Assembly (NCBI GenBank): GCA_964478075.1
Contig: CAYZGO010000001.1
Coordinates: 1-64,000, forward strand
Length of the DNA: 64,000 nucleotides
Source: DAOUEX01 sp034430235
GTDB lineage: Bacteria; Chloroflexota; Anaerolineae; UBA2200
Reading direction: 5' to 3'
Made by a program: the position numbers and the translations under genes. The notes below the pieces were generated by a model. It saw nothing but the letters and a program-made list of their open reading frames with translations, was not told the origin of the DNA and did not search any database. This document shows, piece after piece, positions 1 through 8,038 of the stretch (the first letter of the stretch is position 1; every line of letters starts with the position of its first letter).

Positions 1-81
1 AGAGTCCCCGAAGCGCAGCGGAGTGGGAGAGTCCCCGAAGCGCAGCGGAGTGGGAGAGTCCCCGAAGCGCAGCGGAGTGGG
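1..81. repeat. 27-bp tandem repeat, three copies
   Basis: Three perfect copies of a 27-bp unit (begins agagtccccgaagcgcagc) stand head to tail at the window edge, so the array may continue to the left. A diverged single copy occurs near 1551-1577. The unit reads through as an open frame but the peptide is only the repeat translated. It belongs to the dispersed intergenic repeats of this genome. Confidence 0.9.
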
Positions 82-398
82 ACAACTGCCGCTGAACACC
101 AGAGAGGCAACTGGGACTGAACAACAGAGGAGCCAGGTCGCCCGTTTGTTTTCTCGCAACGGATCGCCTCCGGCGAAACCCCGTCCCACCAACCAGAATG
201 AACGATCGTACCGGGGCCCTTCGGCGGCGGATGATCGCATAGGCGGTGGTGGCCATCCGACTATCCGCTTCGCCGAAGGCGTCCGTTGAAGAGAAGTTGT
301 CAAAAACCACAGAATCATGCGGACTTGGCAAGTCAATGCCATAATGTCCCCTTCGACTCACCACTCACCACCCGCTACTCGCCCCCTCCCCCGAAACG
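82..398. other. Intergenic DNA without a supported gene
   Basis: I see no gene here. An open frame continues from the tandem repeat to about 289, but it has no ribosome-binding site and no recognisable domain. A short segment (caactgccgctgaacac) recurs near 10418, another sign of dispersed repeat DNA. Confidence 0.6.
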
Positions 399-407
399 TG
401 GTATAAT
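399..407 (+). promoter_or_regulatory. Extended -10 promoter of the GIY-YIG gene
   Basis: TGG followed directly by TATAAT (402-407) forms an extended -10 element. No good -35 is visible. The start codon at 417 lies about where transcription would start, so the mRNA is probably leaderless or nearly so. The same GTGGTATAAT string occurs at three other promoters in the window. Confidence 0.55.
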
Positions 408-416
408 CCGCCTCTG

Positions 417-692
417 ATGAGCAATCGGGACAAAGTCTGGCACGTCTATCTGCTGGAGTGTGCAGACGGTACGCTCTACACCGGCGTGACCCTCGACCCG
501 CAACGCCGCGTCAAGCAGCACAACGTTGGGCGCGGTGCGCGTTACACCCGTACGCGCCTGCCGGTACGGCTGCTGGGCAGCCTGACCGTGCAGAGCCAGG
601 GAGAAGCCCTGCGCCTGGAGAAGCGCATCAAAAGCTGTTCTCCGCAGCGCAAGCGTGCCTTCTTCGCAAAAGAGAGAAACCCAGCTTCTTAG
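417..692 (+). CDS. GIY-YIG nuclease superfamily protein (UPF0213/YhbQ-like)
   Basis: This 91-residue protein is a stand-alone GIY-YIG domain of the usual YhbQ length. The VYLLEC segment near residue 10 and the TLYTGVT segment near residue 20 are the two halves of the GIY-YIG motif. A conserved Arg follows (RRVKQH), then ARYTR near residue 43. A Glu in the helix EALRLEKRIK is the expected metal ligand. Members of the family are small DNA nucleases whose cellular role is poorly defined. No ribosome-binding site precedes the ATG, which fits a leaderless message from the TATAAT at 402-407. The gene is single and convergent with the Hsp20 gene downstream. Confidence 0.88.
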   Translation: MSNRDKVWHVYLLECADGTLYTGVTLDPQRRVKQHNVGRGARYTRTRLPVRLLGSLTVQSQGEALRLEKRIKSCSPQRKRAFFAKERNPAS

Positions 693-724
693 AGAAGCCG
701 GGTTTCTTCACTACTCGCCACTCG

Positions 725-1180
725 CTACTTCACCACCTTGACCTTGATGGGCTTGGGCTTGACTTCCTCAACCTTGGGAACAGTCAGGTGCAACACGCCA
801 TTCTTGAACACTGCCTCGGCCTTATCGAACTTGACCTTCGTTGGCAGGCTGATGGTGCGTTCGAATGGGCCATACCACAGCTCGTTGCAGTACCAGCACC
901 AATCCTTGCTCTCCTCACGCTCAGCGTCGCTCGGGAATCGCCCACGAATAGTCAGCACGTCGCCGGTGATCGTAACATCCAGGTCATCGGCCTCCAGGCC
1001 TGGCACGCGCGCCACAACGTGTACCGCATCCTCGTCCGCCCAAGCGTTGATCGGCAGTTCAGCACGCGCACCACGCCGCGCCGCGCGCCGGGGCTGCACG
1101 AAACTGTCCTCGAACAGCCGATCCATAGCCTCACGCAGGCTAAGCATCTCCTCAAAGGGTCGCCATCTGATCACAGACAT
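725..1180 (-). CDS. Hsp20/alpha-crystallin family small heat-shock protein
   Basis: The product is a 151-residue small heat-shock protein, an ATP-independent holdase that binds unfolding proteins in the cytoplasm. The N-terminal helix (WRPFEEMLSLREAMDRLF) is typical. The alpha-crystallin domain runs from about residue 43 to 140, and the A-x-x-x-N-G-V-L motif near its end (AVFKNGVLHLTVPK) is intact. The C-terminus has the usual KPKPIKV tail. The start is fixed by a strong AGGAGGTGG site just upstream. It is about half identical by eye to the second Hsp20 at 2740. An unusual Cys/Trp-rich insertion (WCWYCNELWY) lies in the middle of the domain. Its promoter shares a three-site operator with the protease gene at 1916. 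Confidence 0.95.
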   Translation of the reverse strand: MSVIRWRPFEEMLSLREAMDRLFEDSFVQPRRAARRGARAELPINAWADEDAVHVVARVPGLEADDLDVTITGDVLTIRGRFPSDAEREESKDWCWYCNELWYGPFERTISLPTKVKFDKAEAVFKNGVLHLTVPKVEEVKPKPIKVKVVK

Positions 1181-1224
1181 GATCCACCTCCTAGAATTTG
1201 GTCCAACCTTGGTTTTCGAGACCT

Positions 1225-1279
1225 ATTGTACAACATAATTGTTAGAGGGACACTAGCCCAGGGTTAGACTTGTATTAGA
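1225..1279 (-). promoter_or_regulatory. Hsp20 promoter with three TCTAAC/T operator sites
   Basis: Read on the minus strand, TCTAAT (1274-1279), TCTAAC (1263-1268) and TCTAAC (1241-1246) start 11 and then 22 bp apart, and TACAAT (1225-1230) serves as -10. No consensus -35 is present, which suggests activator-dependent transcription. The same 0/+11/+33 layout is found upstream of the protease gene at 1916. Confidence 0.65.
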
Positions 1280-1783
1280 CTTGCTTCTTCAGCAGACACG
1301 GCTCCCCGCGCCATGTCCTTGGCGCAGCCCAAGGGCAGCATCCACGTAGCGAAGCGCAGTGGGCACGCTGCCGGACGTGCTCGCGCTAACCGACAACTGT
1401 AACCCGACAACCAATTCTAAGCGGGTGTCTGAGAACTCCTTTGCGCGTGTCATTGCCTTTGCTCCTGGGCCACCTTTGTCCCTGGGGCCACCTTTGTCCC
1501 TGGGGCCAAAGACCCAGGGGAAGACCCAGGACGAGCGCAGCGACCAACGGGAGTCCCCGAAGCGAAGCGGAGTGGGGCGAAGCAATCCCCTCTCAGCCAT
1601 AGGTGGAGATTGCTCACCTGCACTTGCAGCGCAGGTGCAAGTGTCCTCGCTGCGCTCGTCGCAATGACAGATCGGATGCTCTTACACAATGAGTGGCGCG
1701 GATGCGTCATGCAAAACCTCGCAATGACATTTTCATGCTTGGCGGTATCCCGTACTCGGCGCTCTGGCTGATTTCAGACACGG
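1280..1783. other. Repeat-rich intergenic region
   Basis: About 500 bp with no credible gene. It contains a tandem 'ccacctttgtccctggggc' pair near 1470-1507, related to a segment at 16678. It also holds a diverged copy of the 27-bp window-edge repeat (about 1551-1577), and a palindrome in which cacttgca and tgcaagtg flank gcgcagg (1621-1644). The strings 'gctgcgctcgtcgcaatgac' and 'ctcgcaatgac' lie further on. These are dispersed repeats, not coding sequence. Confidence 0.6.
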
Positions 1784-1839
1784 TCTAACACAATTCTAAC
1801 ATTCCTCATATATCCATCTAACACAAATTGTGGTATAAT
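1784..1839 (+). promoter_or_regulatory. Protease promoter with three TCTAACA operator sites
   Basis: TCTAACA occurs at 1784-1790, 1795-1801 and 1817-1823, so the sites start 11 and then 22 bp apart. TATAAT follows at 1834-1839, preceded by TGTGG (extended -10). The layout is the same as at the Hsp20 promoter, with a 1-bp difference in the distance to the -10. Direct repeats of 11-bp phase are typical of OmpR/PhoB-type regulators, but the regulator here is unknown. Confidence 0.7.
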
Positions 1840-1915
1840 ATGCACGCAAACAGTGCTACATCCTACATCCTGCATCCTGCATCTTGCATCCTGTACCCTG
1901 AGGAAGGAGAAACAT

Positions 1916-2611
1916 ATGTTCTGGGATCCAATGTACCTGGTCTTCGCCCTGCCAGCAATGTTGCTGGCCTTGTGGGCACAAATGCGTGTGCGTTCGGCCT
2001 ACGCCAAGTACCTGCGTGTGCCCAATCAGCGCGGCGTGACTGGCCTGCAGGCTGCGCAACAACTGCTGAGGGCCCAGGGACTGGGACACGTCTCTATCGA
2101 GGGAGCGCCAGGTCAACTGTCCGATCACTACAACCCGCGCAGCAAGACTCTGCACCTGTCACCAGAGGTAGCCCACAGTCGTTCCTTGGCTGCACTCAGC
2201 ATCGTGGCCCACGAGATAGGCCATGCTGTGCAGGACTACACTAGCTATGGCCCACTGAAGCTGCGCTCAGGTATCGTGCCCATGGTCACTGTTAGTTCCT
2301 ACCTGGGACCCATCATCTTTATCATCGGCTTGCTGCTGCAGTTCACGAGCCTGGCCTGGCTGGGCCTCATCCTGTTCTCAGCTAGTGCCTTCTTCGCTCT
2401 GGTGACCCTGCCTGTGGAAAGGGACGCCAGCAAACGTGCCTTGCAGATGCTGCGCACTGACGGTTTGATTGTGCAGGGCGAGGAGGAAACAGGCGCTCGG
2501 CAAGTGCTGGACGCGGCAGCTTGGACCTACGTAGCTGCCCTGGTGCAGGTGCTGGCAACGTTGCTCTATTATGTCACCTTGCTCACCGGCTTTTCTCGGC
2601 GGCGCGACTGA
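1916..2611 (+). CDS. Zinc metallopeptidase, YugP family (neutral zinc peptidase type 2)
   Basis: The 231-residue product matches the YugP-like membrane zinc peptidases in length and layout. The HEIGH motif near residue 106 gives two zinc-binding His and the catalytic Glu. Hydrophobic segments lie at the N-terminus, at roughly residues 122-165 and at the C-terminus. The PVERDASKRAL segment after the second membrane pair is characteristic and supplies the further ligand region. The ATG at 1916 follows AGGAAGGAGAAAC. An in-frame upstream start at 1853 lies in a run of 7-bp tcctgca repeats in the leader and is unlikely. Its promoter shares the Hsp20 operator layout, which suggests a role in envelope protein quality control. 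Confidence 0.9.
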   Translation: MFWDPMYLVFALPAMLLALWAQMRVRSAYAKYLRVPNQRGVTGLQAAQQLLRAQGLGHVSIEGAPGQLSDHYNPRSKTLHLSPEVAHSRSLAALSIVAHEIGHAVQDYTSYGPLKLRSGIVPMVTVSSYLGPIIFIIGLLLQFTSLAWLGLILFSASAFFALVTLPVERDASKRALQMLRTDGLIVQGEEETGARQVLDAAAWTYVAALVQVLATLLYYVTLLTGFSRRRD

Positions 2612-2739
2612 TAAACTCATGGTTGCCCATTGACAGTTAACAGTGGTCAAACGCGGACAAGGGCCGAAAAGTGGCCTTCCACTGAGAACTGCCAACTGAT
2701 AACCGATAACTGATAACTGACTACTTGAGGAGGTGTGTT

Positions 2740-3192
2740 ATGGCCAGCTTAATCAAATGGGAACCACTTAGGGACCTGATCTCTCTGCGCGATGCGATGG
2801 ATCGTCTCTTCGAAGAGAGCTTTGTACGGATGCGCGGTTGGCCTTCCATCTCTGGACCTGAGGCGCTCGCAGTTGACATGTACGAAACGCCCGACAGCAT
2901 CGTGGTCAAGACAACCGTGCCCGGTGTCAAGCCCGAAGACATTGACATCACCATCACCGGTGATGTGCTGACCGTCAAGGGCGAGACGACAGTCGAAGAG
3001 AAGGTGGAAGAGGGGAACTACATCCGCCAGGAGCGACGACATGGCGCGTTCCAGCGCTCCATCCCATTGCCTGGTTCGCTTCTGACTGACCAGGCCGAGG
3101 CGACCTTCGAGCACGGCATCCTGACGCTGACCATTCCCAAGTCCGAAGAGGCAAAGCCCAAGACTATCAAAGTACAGGCCAAGAAGACGTAA
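2740..3192 (+). CDS. Hsp20/alpha-crystallin family small heat-shock protein (second copy)
   Basis: This is a 150-residue holdase chaperone. The N-terminal helix (KWEPLRDLISLRDAMDRLF) is near-identical in pattern to that of the Hsp20 at 725-1180. The alpha-crystallin domain spans about residues 40-140 and contains the ATFEHGILTLTIPK motif. The ATG at 2740 is preceded by GAGGAGGTGTGTT; the TTG at 2725 would put the ribosome site inside the gene. The 5' region has short aactgata repeats and lacks the TCTAAC operator found at the other Hsp20 gene, so the two copies are probably regulated differently. Confidence 0.95.
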   Translation: MASLIKWEPLRDLISLRDAMDRLFEESFVRMRGWPSISGPEALAVDMYETPDSIVVKTTVPGVKPEDIDITITGDVLTVKGETTVEEKVEEGNYIRQERRHGAFQRSIPLPGSLLTDQAEATFEHGILTLTIPKSEEAKPKTIKVQAKKT

Positions 3193-3314
3193 GAGTTCTT
3201 CGACGCCAAGACCCGCCCATAGAGTAGATTTGGGGGCAGGGCGTAGCTGCCCGCCTGTCCCGCCATCCGCGAAGTCCTGCCATCCGTTGGGCAGGGTTTG
3301 GCGGGGTCTTGCTT

Positions 3315-3395
3315 GTCTCGTCGTAGATCTTACCTACCAGGTCAAGCCCCAAGGCGACGGTTCATGTCGTTTGACGAGATTTGCTATGCCCCGCC
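3315..3395 (+). repeat. Dispersed repeat, family A, copy 1
   Basis: This segment begins gtctcgtcgtagatctt and is related to 10183-10262 (same strand) and 28765-28812 (opposite strand). All three lie between genes. It is the most diverged of the three copies. Confidence 0.65.
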
Positions 3396-3527
3396 TGTTC
3401 CCGTGCCAGCATCCTAGCTGTCGCCTTCGCAGCAGGCCAGGATCGTCGCGCAGCACCCTGGAGCCCCGTCGAGCCATCCCGTGAGAGTGGTCCCCCGTCG
3501 CCCCGCGCCCGTCGCCCGTCGCCCGTA

Positions 3528-3602
3528 GGGCACGCAAAGCGAGGGCACGCAAAGCGAGGGCATGCAAAGCGAGGGCATGCAAAGCGAGGGCATGCAGAGC
3601 AC
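3528..3602 (+). repeat. 15-bp tandem repeat, five copies
   Basis: Five units of gggcaYgcaaagcga stand in tandem, the last diverged to gggcatgcagagcac. The same array, with three units and the same last unit, is at 28721-28765. Both are preceded by repeated cgtcgcc. The 3193-3700 stretch holds nothing else I can support. Confidence 0.85.
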
Positions 3603-3700
3603 GAACGGCTAAGTGGGAGGGCATACCCACCTGCACAGCCGCAAAATCCTCGTTCTGGCGTAAATTTGGCCTGAATTTACCCAATTTTACGCTAAAACCA

Positions 3701-3730
3701 TTGACATACCCTATAGAAATGTGCTATAAT
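3701..3730 (+). promoter_or_regulatory. Sigma-70 promoter of the primary sigma factor gene
   Basis: TTGACA (3701-3706) and TATAAT (3725-3730), both consensus, are separated by 18 bp, with TGTGC ahead of the -10. This is one of the best promoters in the window and gives a leader of about 240 nt. Confidence 0.85.
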
Positions 3731-3975
3731 ACACGTGAATATCGAGGAAGAAAGTAGGAGCCCTCTGAACACCTTTCTGGCTCGTGTTTGTGCCAGATCA
3801 AAGCCTCGCTGCACCAGGGTGCACGAGACAAAGCATCAACACTCCGCCCTCGGCGGTTCTGTTGTGTAGCGTCCGCCCATCTCCTCGGTGCAACAAACAC
3901 CGAGGGTTCTACGTCTTGATCATACGAGCGCCAAGCGCTATTCGCCTGTGTAAAGGATACCGGTGAGATAAGGGA
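3731..3975 (+). promoter_or_regulatory. Long structured 5' leader of the sigma factor gene
   Basis: The leader can form several hairpins. One pairs cctcggtg with caccgagg (about 3892-3914, 7-nt loop) and another pairs ccgcc with ggcgg near 3850. A longer one could bring ctcgtg near 3781 together with gcacgag near 3821. A short open frame ends just before the sigma factor start and has no ribosome-binding site. Regulation through the leader is possible but not shown. Confidence 0.4.
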
Positions 3976-5169
3976 ATGCGCCAAGCAAACTTGAAGCCAA
4001 AAGACAAGACTCTGGACCCAGCACGCGAACTGATAGACAAAGCAGAAGAGCAAGGCTATCTGACTGTAGAGGATGTGCTCGAGCTCTTCCCTGAGGCCGA
4101 GAAGAACCTGCCCCAGTTGGAGGATCTCCTGATGTACCTCTACAACGAAGGCATCGAGATCATCTCCAACGAGTCTGAGGAAGAAAAGAAAAGGGCGCCT
4201 GAGATCGAAGAGCAAGAGAGCGAAGTGAAACCAAAAAAGTCAGGTTTTGACCTCAGTGGCATCAGCAGCGACGACAGCATCAGCCTGTATTTGAAGGAGA
4301 TGGCGAGCGTTCCCCTGCTAAAGTCCGCGGAGGAGATTGGGCTGGCCAAACAACTGGAACGCGGTAGGATTGCGCGACAGCGCCTGGAAAAGAACGGGCA
4401 GAACCCGATGCTGCGTGAAAAGTATCTGCGCCAGGTTGAGATCGGGAACGCGGCACGCGCGCATCTGATCAAAGCCAATACTCGTTTGGTCGTCAGCATC
4501 GCCAAGCGCTACATGGGGCAGGGCGTGCCCTTCCTAGATCTGATCCAGGAAGGTAACCTGGGCTTGATGAAAGCCGTCGGGAAGTTCGACTACCGGCGCG
4601 GGTGCAAGTTCAGCACCTACGCGACGTGGTGGATTCGCCAGAGCATCACCCGGGCACTGGCTGAGCAAGGCCGTGTCATCCGACTGCCATCTCACGTTGG
4701 CGACCGCATTCGCAAAGTGTACCGCACGGCGCAGCATTTGGAGCAGAATGGCGGTCAGAAGCCCACACCAAACGAGATCGCGGACCGCATGGGGCTCACC
4801 CCATCCAAGATACGTTGGCTGATCAAGGTCTCGCGCCGGCCGCTCTCCTTGGAAAAGCCCGTTGGCGAGGAAGCAGACAGCGAACTGGGTGAGTTCATCG
4901 AGGATGAGGACAGTCCCACGCCCACCGACACGACCACGCAGGTCCTGTTAGCTGAAAAGATGGAAGAAATCCTGGCTACCCTGAGCCCACGCGAAGCCCG
5001 CATCCTGCGTCTGCGCTTTGGGCTGCAAGACGGCCGCGCCTACACACTGAAAGAAGTAGGCGAAAAGTTCGGCTTAACCCGCGAGCGCATCCGCCAGATC
5101 GAACGTGAGGCGCTCAGCCGGCTCCGACACCCCAGCCGCAGCCGCCAGTTGCGCGACTACATGAGCTGA
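3976..5169 (+). CDS. rpoD: Primary RNA polymerase sigma factor (RpoD/SigA)
   Basis: The 397-residue product is a complete group 1 sigma-70. A region 1.1-like segment (LIDKAEEQGYLTVEDVLELF, residues 15-34) is followed by an acidic linker. Region 1.2 begins at SLYLKEMASVPLL (about 101). Regions 2.1-2.4 include the strongly conserved FLDLIQEGNLGLMKAVGKFD and the YATWWIRQ element for -10 recognition. Region 3 follows. Region 4.2 has the TRERIRQIEREALSRLRHPSR helix-turn-helix near the C-terminus. The ATG at 3976 follows gataaggga. The gene stands alone between a strong promoter and a terminator at 5191. It is somewhat larger than a minimal SigA because of the 1.1 region. Confidence 0.97.
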   Translation: MRQANLKPKDKTLDPARELIDKAEEQGYLTVEDVLELFPEAEKNLPQLEDLLMYLYNEGIEIISNESEEEKKRAPEIEEQESEVKPKKSGFDLSGISSDDSISLYLKEMASVPLLKSAEEIGLAKQLERGRIARQRLEKNGQNPMLREKYLRQVEIGNAARAHLIKANTRLVVSIAKRYMGQGVPFLDLIQEGNLGLMKAVGKFDYRRGCKFSTYATWWIRQSITRALAEQGRVIRLPSHVGDRIRKVYRTAQHLEQNGGQKPTPNEIADRMGLTPSKIRWLIKVSRRPLSLEKPVGEEADSELGEFIEDEDSPTPTDTTTQVLLAEKMEEILATLSPREARILRLRFGLQDGRAYTLKEVGEKFGLTRERIRQIEREALSRLRHPSRSRQLRDYMS

Positions 5170-5190
5170 ACTCACAACAGGGAAGACAAA

Positions 5191-5226
5191 GAGGATGGGG
5201 TGAATGCTCCATCCTCTCTTTGCTTT
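5191..5226 (+). terminator. Intrinsic terminator after rpoD
   Basis: GAGGATGG and CCATCCTC form an 8-bp stem around a 10-nt loop, followed by TCTTTGCTTTT. Confidence 0.75.
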
Positions 5227-5502
5227 TACGTTTGCTGACCCAAAAGACAGAGTCCACACTCTTACTCCCTTCGTGTCTTGGTGCCCTAGTGGTTGATTCC
5301 TTCCCTGGTCCTGTCAATCTGCCACTGACGAAGCACTAGCAGAAGCACTGATAGCGGAGGCCTGCACATAGATCGGAACGGAATGGTGGCTCGGAATCCC
5401 TGGCCGAGTGAACAAACGTTGAAACCAGACGCCCGAAGTCTGATGGGTTCTGATATCCGCTGGCAGACGCTGGAGCGAAGCGTGCTGCGTCCCGGCATCT
5501 CT

Positions 5503-5531
5503 TTGACAAACTGCCCATCATGGGTTAGGAT
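5503..5531 (+). promoter_or_regulatory. Promoter of the ECF sigma operon
   Basis: TTGACA (5503-5508), a 17-bp spacer and TAGGAT (5526-5531) lie about 55 bp upstream of the sigma factor start. Apart from this and the terminator, 5170-5585 holds nothing I can support. Confidence 0.55.
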
Positions 5532-5585
5532 TAGCTCGTCGCTTTTCCTACATCGTATGCCCCATCTGATTCTTTCGTCATAGTA

Positions 5586-6359
5586 ATGGGAGAACGAGGA
5601 GGGCTCTTGCCGAGTGAAGCCTCGCTGCTCGAACGCATCCGTCAATACGAGACGGCTGCCCTGGCACAGGTCTATGATGACTACTACGAGCGCATCTATC
5701 GTTATACTTATCGTTACCTGGGTCAGGCTGACGCCGCCGAAGACCTGACTGCCAACGTCTTTTTTCGTCTGCTGAACTCTGTGCGCAATGGCCGCAGTCC
5801 GCGCAAGAACCTCGCCGCCTGGCTCTACCGCGTGGCGCACAACCTGGTAGTGGACACTTTCCGTCGCAGACCAGCAGAGGAACTGGAGCTGGCCGAGTGG
5901 CTGGAAAGCCACGAGCCAGACCTGATGCGCACCGTGGAGCAGCGCCTGCAAATGCACCGTGTGCGCCTGGCGCTGCGCCAACTCACTGAGAGCCAGCAGC
6001 AGGTCATCGTGCTCAAGTTCCTGGAAGGGATGAATAGCCGCGAGGTAGCGACCATTCTGGGCAAGACCGAGGGGGCTGTAGATGCGTTGCAGCATCGTGC
6101 ACTTGTGGCGCTGCGTAAGGCGCTGGGGCCAGGTCAGGGGCCAAGCGTAGAAAGCCAGACGGCCAGAGGGAAACAAAACGAGATGGGACATAAAGTGGGA
6201 GGCCACGGCCATACTTCCATGGTTGGTACGCTGGTGCTCAGACGCCTGCTCGCCCTGCTCCGTCTTTCCTCGCTTCGCCTGTCCCGCTTGTCTTGCCTCT
6301 CCGGGCGAGACGTCAACGAGGTTGCTGAAGTGAGGCTGGCCTGGGAGGTGGAGCGATGA
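5586..6359 (+). CDS. ECF-type RNA polymerase sigma factor with a C-terminal extension
   Basis: Residues 15-185 form a two-domain sigma factor. Region 2 runs from FHYDDYY-like YDDYYERIYRYTYRYLG through AEDLTANVFFRLL to WLYRVAHNLVVD. Region 4 ends in the VATILGKTEGAVDALQHRALVAL helix-turn-helix. Family members usually stop near residue 190-195; this one runs to 257 with a low-complexity Leu/Arg/Ser tail that looks like translated repeat DNA. The ATG at 5586 has no clear ribosome site, whereas a TTG at 5607 follows AGGAGGG and may be the true start. The stop overlaps the next ATG (ATGA), so it is coupled to the membrane protein at 6356, its probable regulator. Confidence 0.88.
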   Translation: MGERGGLLPSEASLLERIRQYETAALAQVYDDYYERIYRYTYRYLGQADAAEDLTANVFFRLLNSVRNGRSPRKNLAAWLYRVAHNLVVDTFRRRPAEELELAEWLESHEPDLMRTVEQRLQMHRVRLALRQLTESQQQVIVLKFLEGMNSREVATILGKTEGAVDALQHRALVALRKALGPGQGPSVESQTARGKQNEMGHKVGGHGHTSMVGTLVLRRLLALLRLSSLRLSRLSCLSGRDVNEVAEVRLAWEVER

Positions 6360-8038
6360 CGCGCAGCATAACCCGGCTGCTGAGCAAAGGCATCTCCCAC
6401 CTCGCTGACGGTGGAACTGTTGATGAATATACGAGACAACAGGACGTGAGTCGCCTGCCAGATACGGAACGGGAAGAACTCTGGGCACTCTTGAACACGG
6501 GTGCCGATTTGCTGCGACTGCAAGAGTTGGTCGTACCAGCACCGACGGCCAAGGCCATCAACCGTGCACATTTCCTGAGCGAGGTCGTGCAGTCGCGTAT
6601 CTCGGCGCAGGCGAGGCGCGAAAAGGGGCTCGTGCAGACCGTACGCAGCTTGCTGCATCTCTTACCCCTCAGGCGTAACAGAGCACGTGCTCCGGCGCAA
6701 CTGCGGCGTGGGCTGCTGGGAGCAGCGCTGGCCCTCGTGCTGTTGTTCGCCATGGGCGGCGGCGTGGTGAGCGCAGCCGCAGGCAGCCTGCCCGGCTCGC
6801 CGCTCTACCCTGTCAAACTGGCCGTGGAGGACGCTCGCCTGACCCTCACCTTCAGCCAGGCGGCACGCGCGCAGCTCTACATGCGCTTTGCCAACGAACG
6901 CACAACAGAGATGGTGCGCCTGGTCACAGAGGGACGCCCCGTAGACGAGGCGGTCGTCGCGCGCATGGCACAACAACTGGGGAAGGCTATATGGGCTGCA
7001 GAGTCCACCGGCGGTGCACTGGGACGTCAGTTGCTGATGCAGGTGATCGGGACCAGCAACATACAGCAGAACACGCTGCGCCGGGCCAGTGCAGAGGCGG
7101 CACCAGAAACCCGGGCGATGCTGGACGCTGGCGCCATCATTGCCCAACAGGCCTCCCGTCAGGCGCAGGAGGTGCTGCAAAACCTGCCCACTCCTGCCGC
7201 CACACTCACGCCCACGTGGACGAGCACACCAACCCGTATAGCCAGTGAGCCATCCGGCATCGCCCCCGTGCACACAACAACGGCCACGTCCACCAAACAG
7301 CCGGCCCTCACGCCCCTGCCCGTGCGCACCCCTCCGTCGACGTTCACTGCCACGCCCGTGCTGTCAGCCACGTTACCAGTGACGTATCTGCCTACGCGCA
7401 CACGCACACCCAAACTGGCTACAGCCTTGCCTACCCGCACCAGGCCCTTCACGCCCAGTCCCGGCGAGACGCTAGAGCCTACACATACGCCGCAGGCAGT
7501 GTTCAGCCTCACCAAGACCGATCATCGGGATCCCGTGCCTGCCACTTACCGCATACATTACGAAATCTGCGTGATCAACGAGGCAGAGACTCCCCTCACC
7601 AATGTCGTCATTGTGGACAAATGGTCCGACTGCGCCTACCTGGTGCCGGACAATCCTCCACAAGTCGAGTGGATCATTGGCACAGTGGAAGCATACGAGC
7701 GCCGCTGTCTCGATTTTGTTCTCAATACCTTCAGCATTTGCGGTGGACAAACCGTGACCAACGAAGCAATCATGACCTGCGACCAGGGTACTGCCCGCGC
7801 AGTGCAAACCACGCGCCTCGGCCCCACGCCCGTGCCTGTCGCCACGCCGACGATGACCGGCACCGTGACGCCAACGCTGACCCTGACACCGACGTTCACC
7901 ATAACGCCTGCCACGGCCACAGCCAGCACCCGCACGCTGCTGACTTGGCCCGCTACAGGCATAACCGACACCTGGCCGCTGCCCAGTGTGACCCCCGCCG
8001 TAGGCATGACCAAGGCCTGGCTGATCCCAGAGCACTAG
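6356..8038 (+). CDS. Membrane protein with DUF5667 region, Thr/Pro linkers and a DUF11-like outer domain; probable anti-sigma partner
   Basis: The product has 560 residues. The first ~110 are cytoplasmic and contain a charged helix and a Leu-rich stretch. One membrane segment (about 118-140) follows. Next comes a DUF5667-type region (SPLYPVKLAVEDARLTLTFS, about 148-168, then helices to 275). A Thr/Pro linker, a ~110-residue DUF11-like domain beginning FSLTKTDHRDPVPATYRI, and a second Thr/Pro linker complete it. The overlap with the ECF sigma gene argues for an anti-sigma or sensor role, in which the outer domain could report on the envelope. I see no zinc-binding anti-sigma motif (HxxxCxxC) at the N-terminus, so that role is inferred from context. 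Confidence 0.75.
   Translation: MTRSITRLLSKGISHLADGGTVDEYTRQQDVSRLPDTEREELWALLNTGADLLRLQELVVPAPTAKAINRAHFLSEVVQSRISAQARREKGLVQTVRSLLHLLPLRRNRARAPAQLRRGLLGAALALVLLFAMGGGVVSAAAGSLPGSPLYPVKLAVEDARLTLTFSQAARAQLYMRFANERTTEMVRLVTEGRPVDEAVVARMAQQLGKAIWAAESTGGALGRQLLMQVIGTSNIQQNTLRRASAEAAPETRAMLDAGAIIAQQASRQAQEVLQNLPTPAATLTPTWTSTPTRIASEPSGIAPVHTTTATSTKQPALTPLPVRTPPSTFTATPVLSATLPVTYLPTRTRTPKLATALPTRTRPFTPSPGETLEPTHTPQAVFSLTKTDHRDPVPATYRIHYEICVINEAETPLTNVVIVDKWSDCAYLVPDNPPQVEWIIGTVEAYERRCLDFVLNTFSICGGQTVTNEAIMTCDQGTARAVQTTRLGPTPVPVATPTMTGTVTPTLTLTPTFTITPATATASTRTLLTWPATGITDTWPLPSVTPAVGMTKAWLIPEH

Noticed and set aside
23..289. 88-codon ORF at the window start
   Set aside because: The product is the 27-bp tandem repeat translated plus low-complexity sequence, with no ribosome site.
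458..1267. 269-codon ORF overlapping GIY-YIG and antisense to Hsp20
   Set aside because: It is a shadow frame of two well-supported genes.
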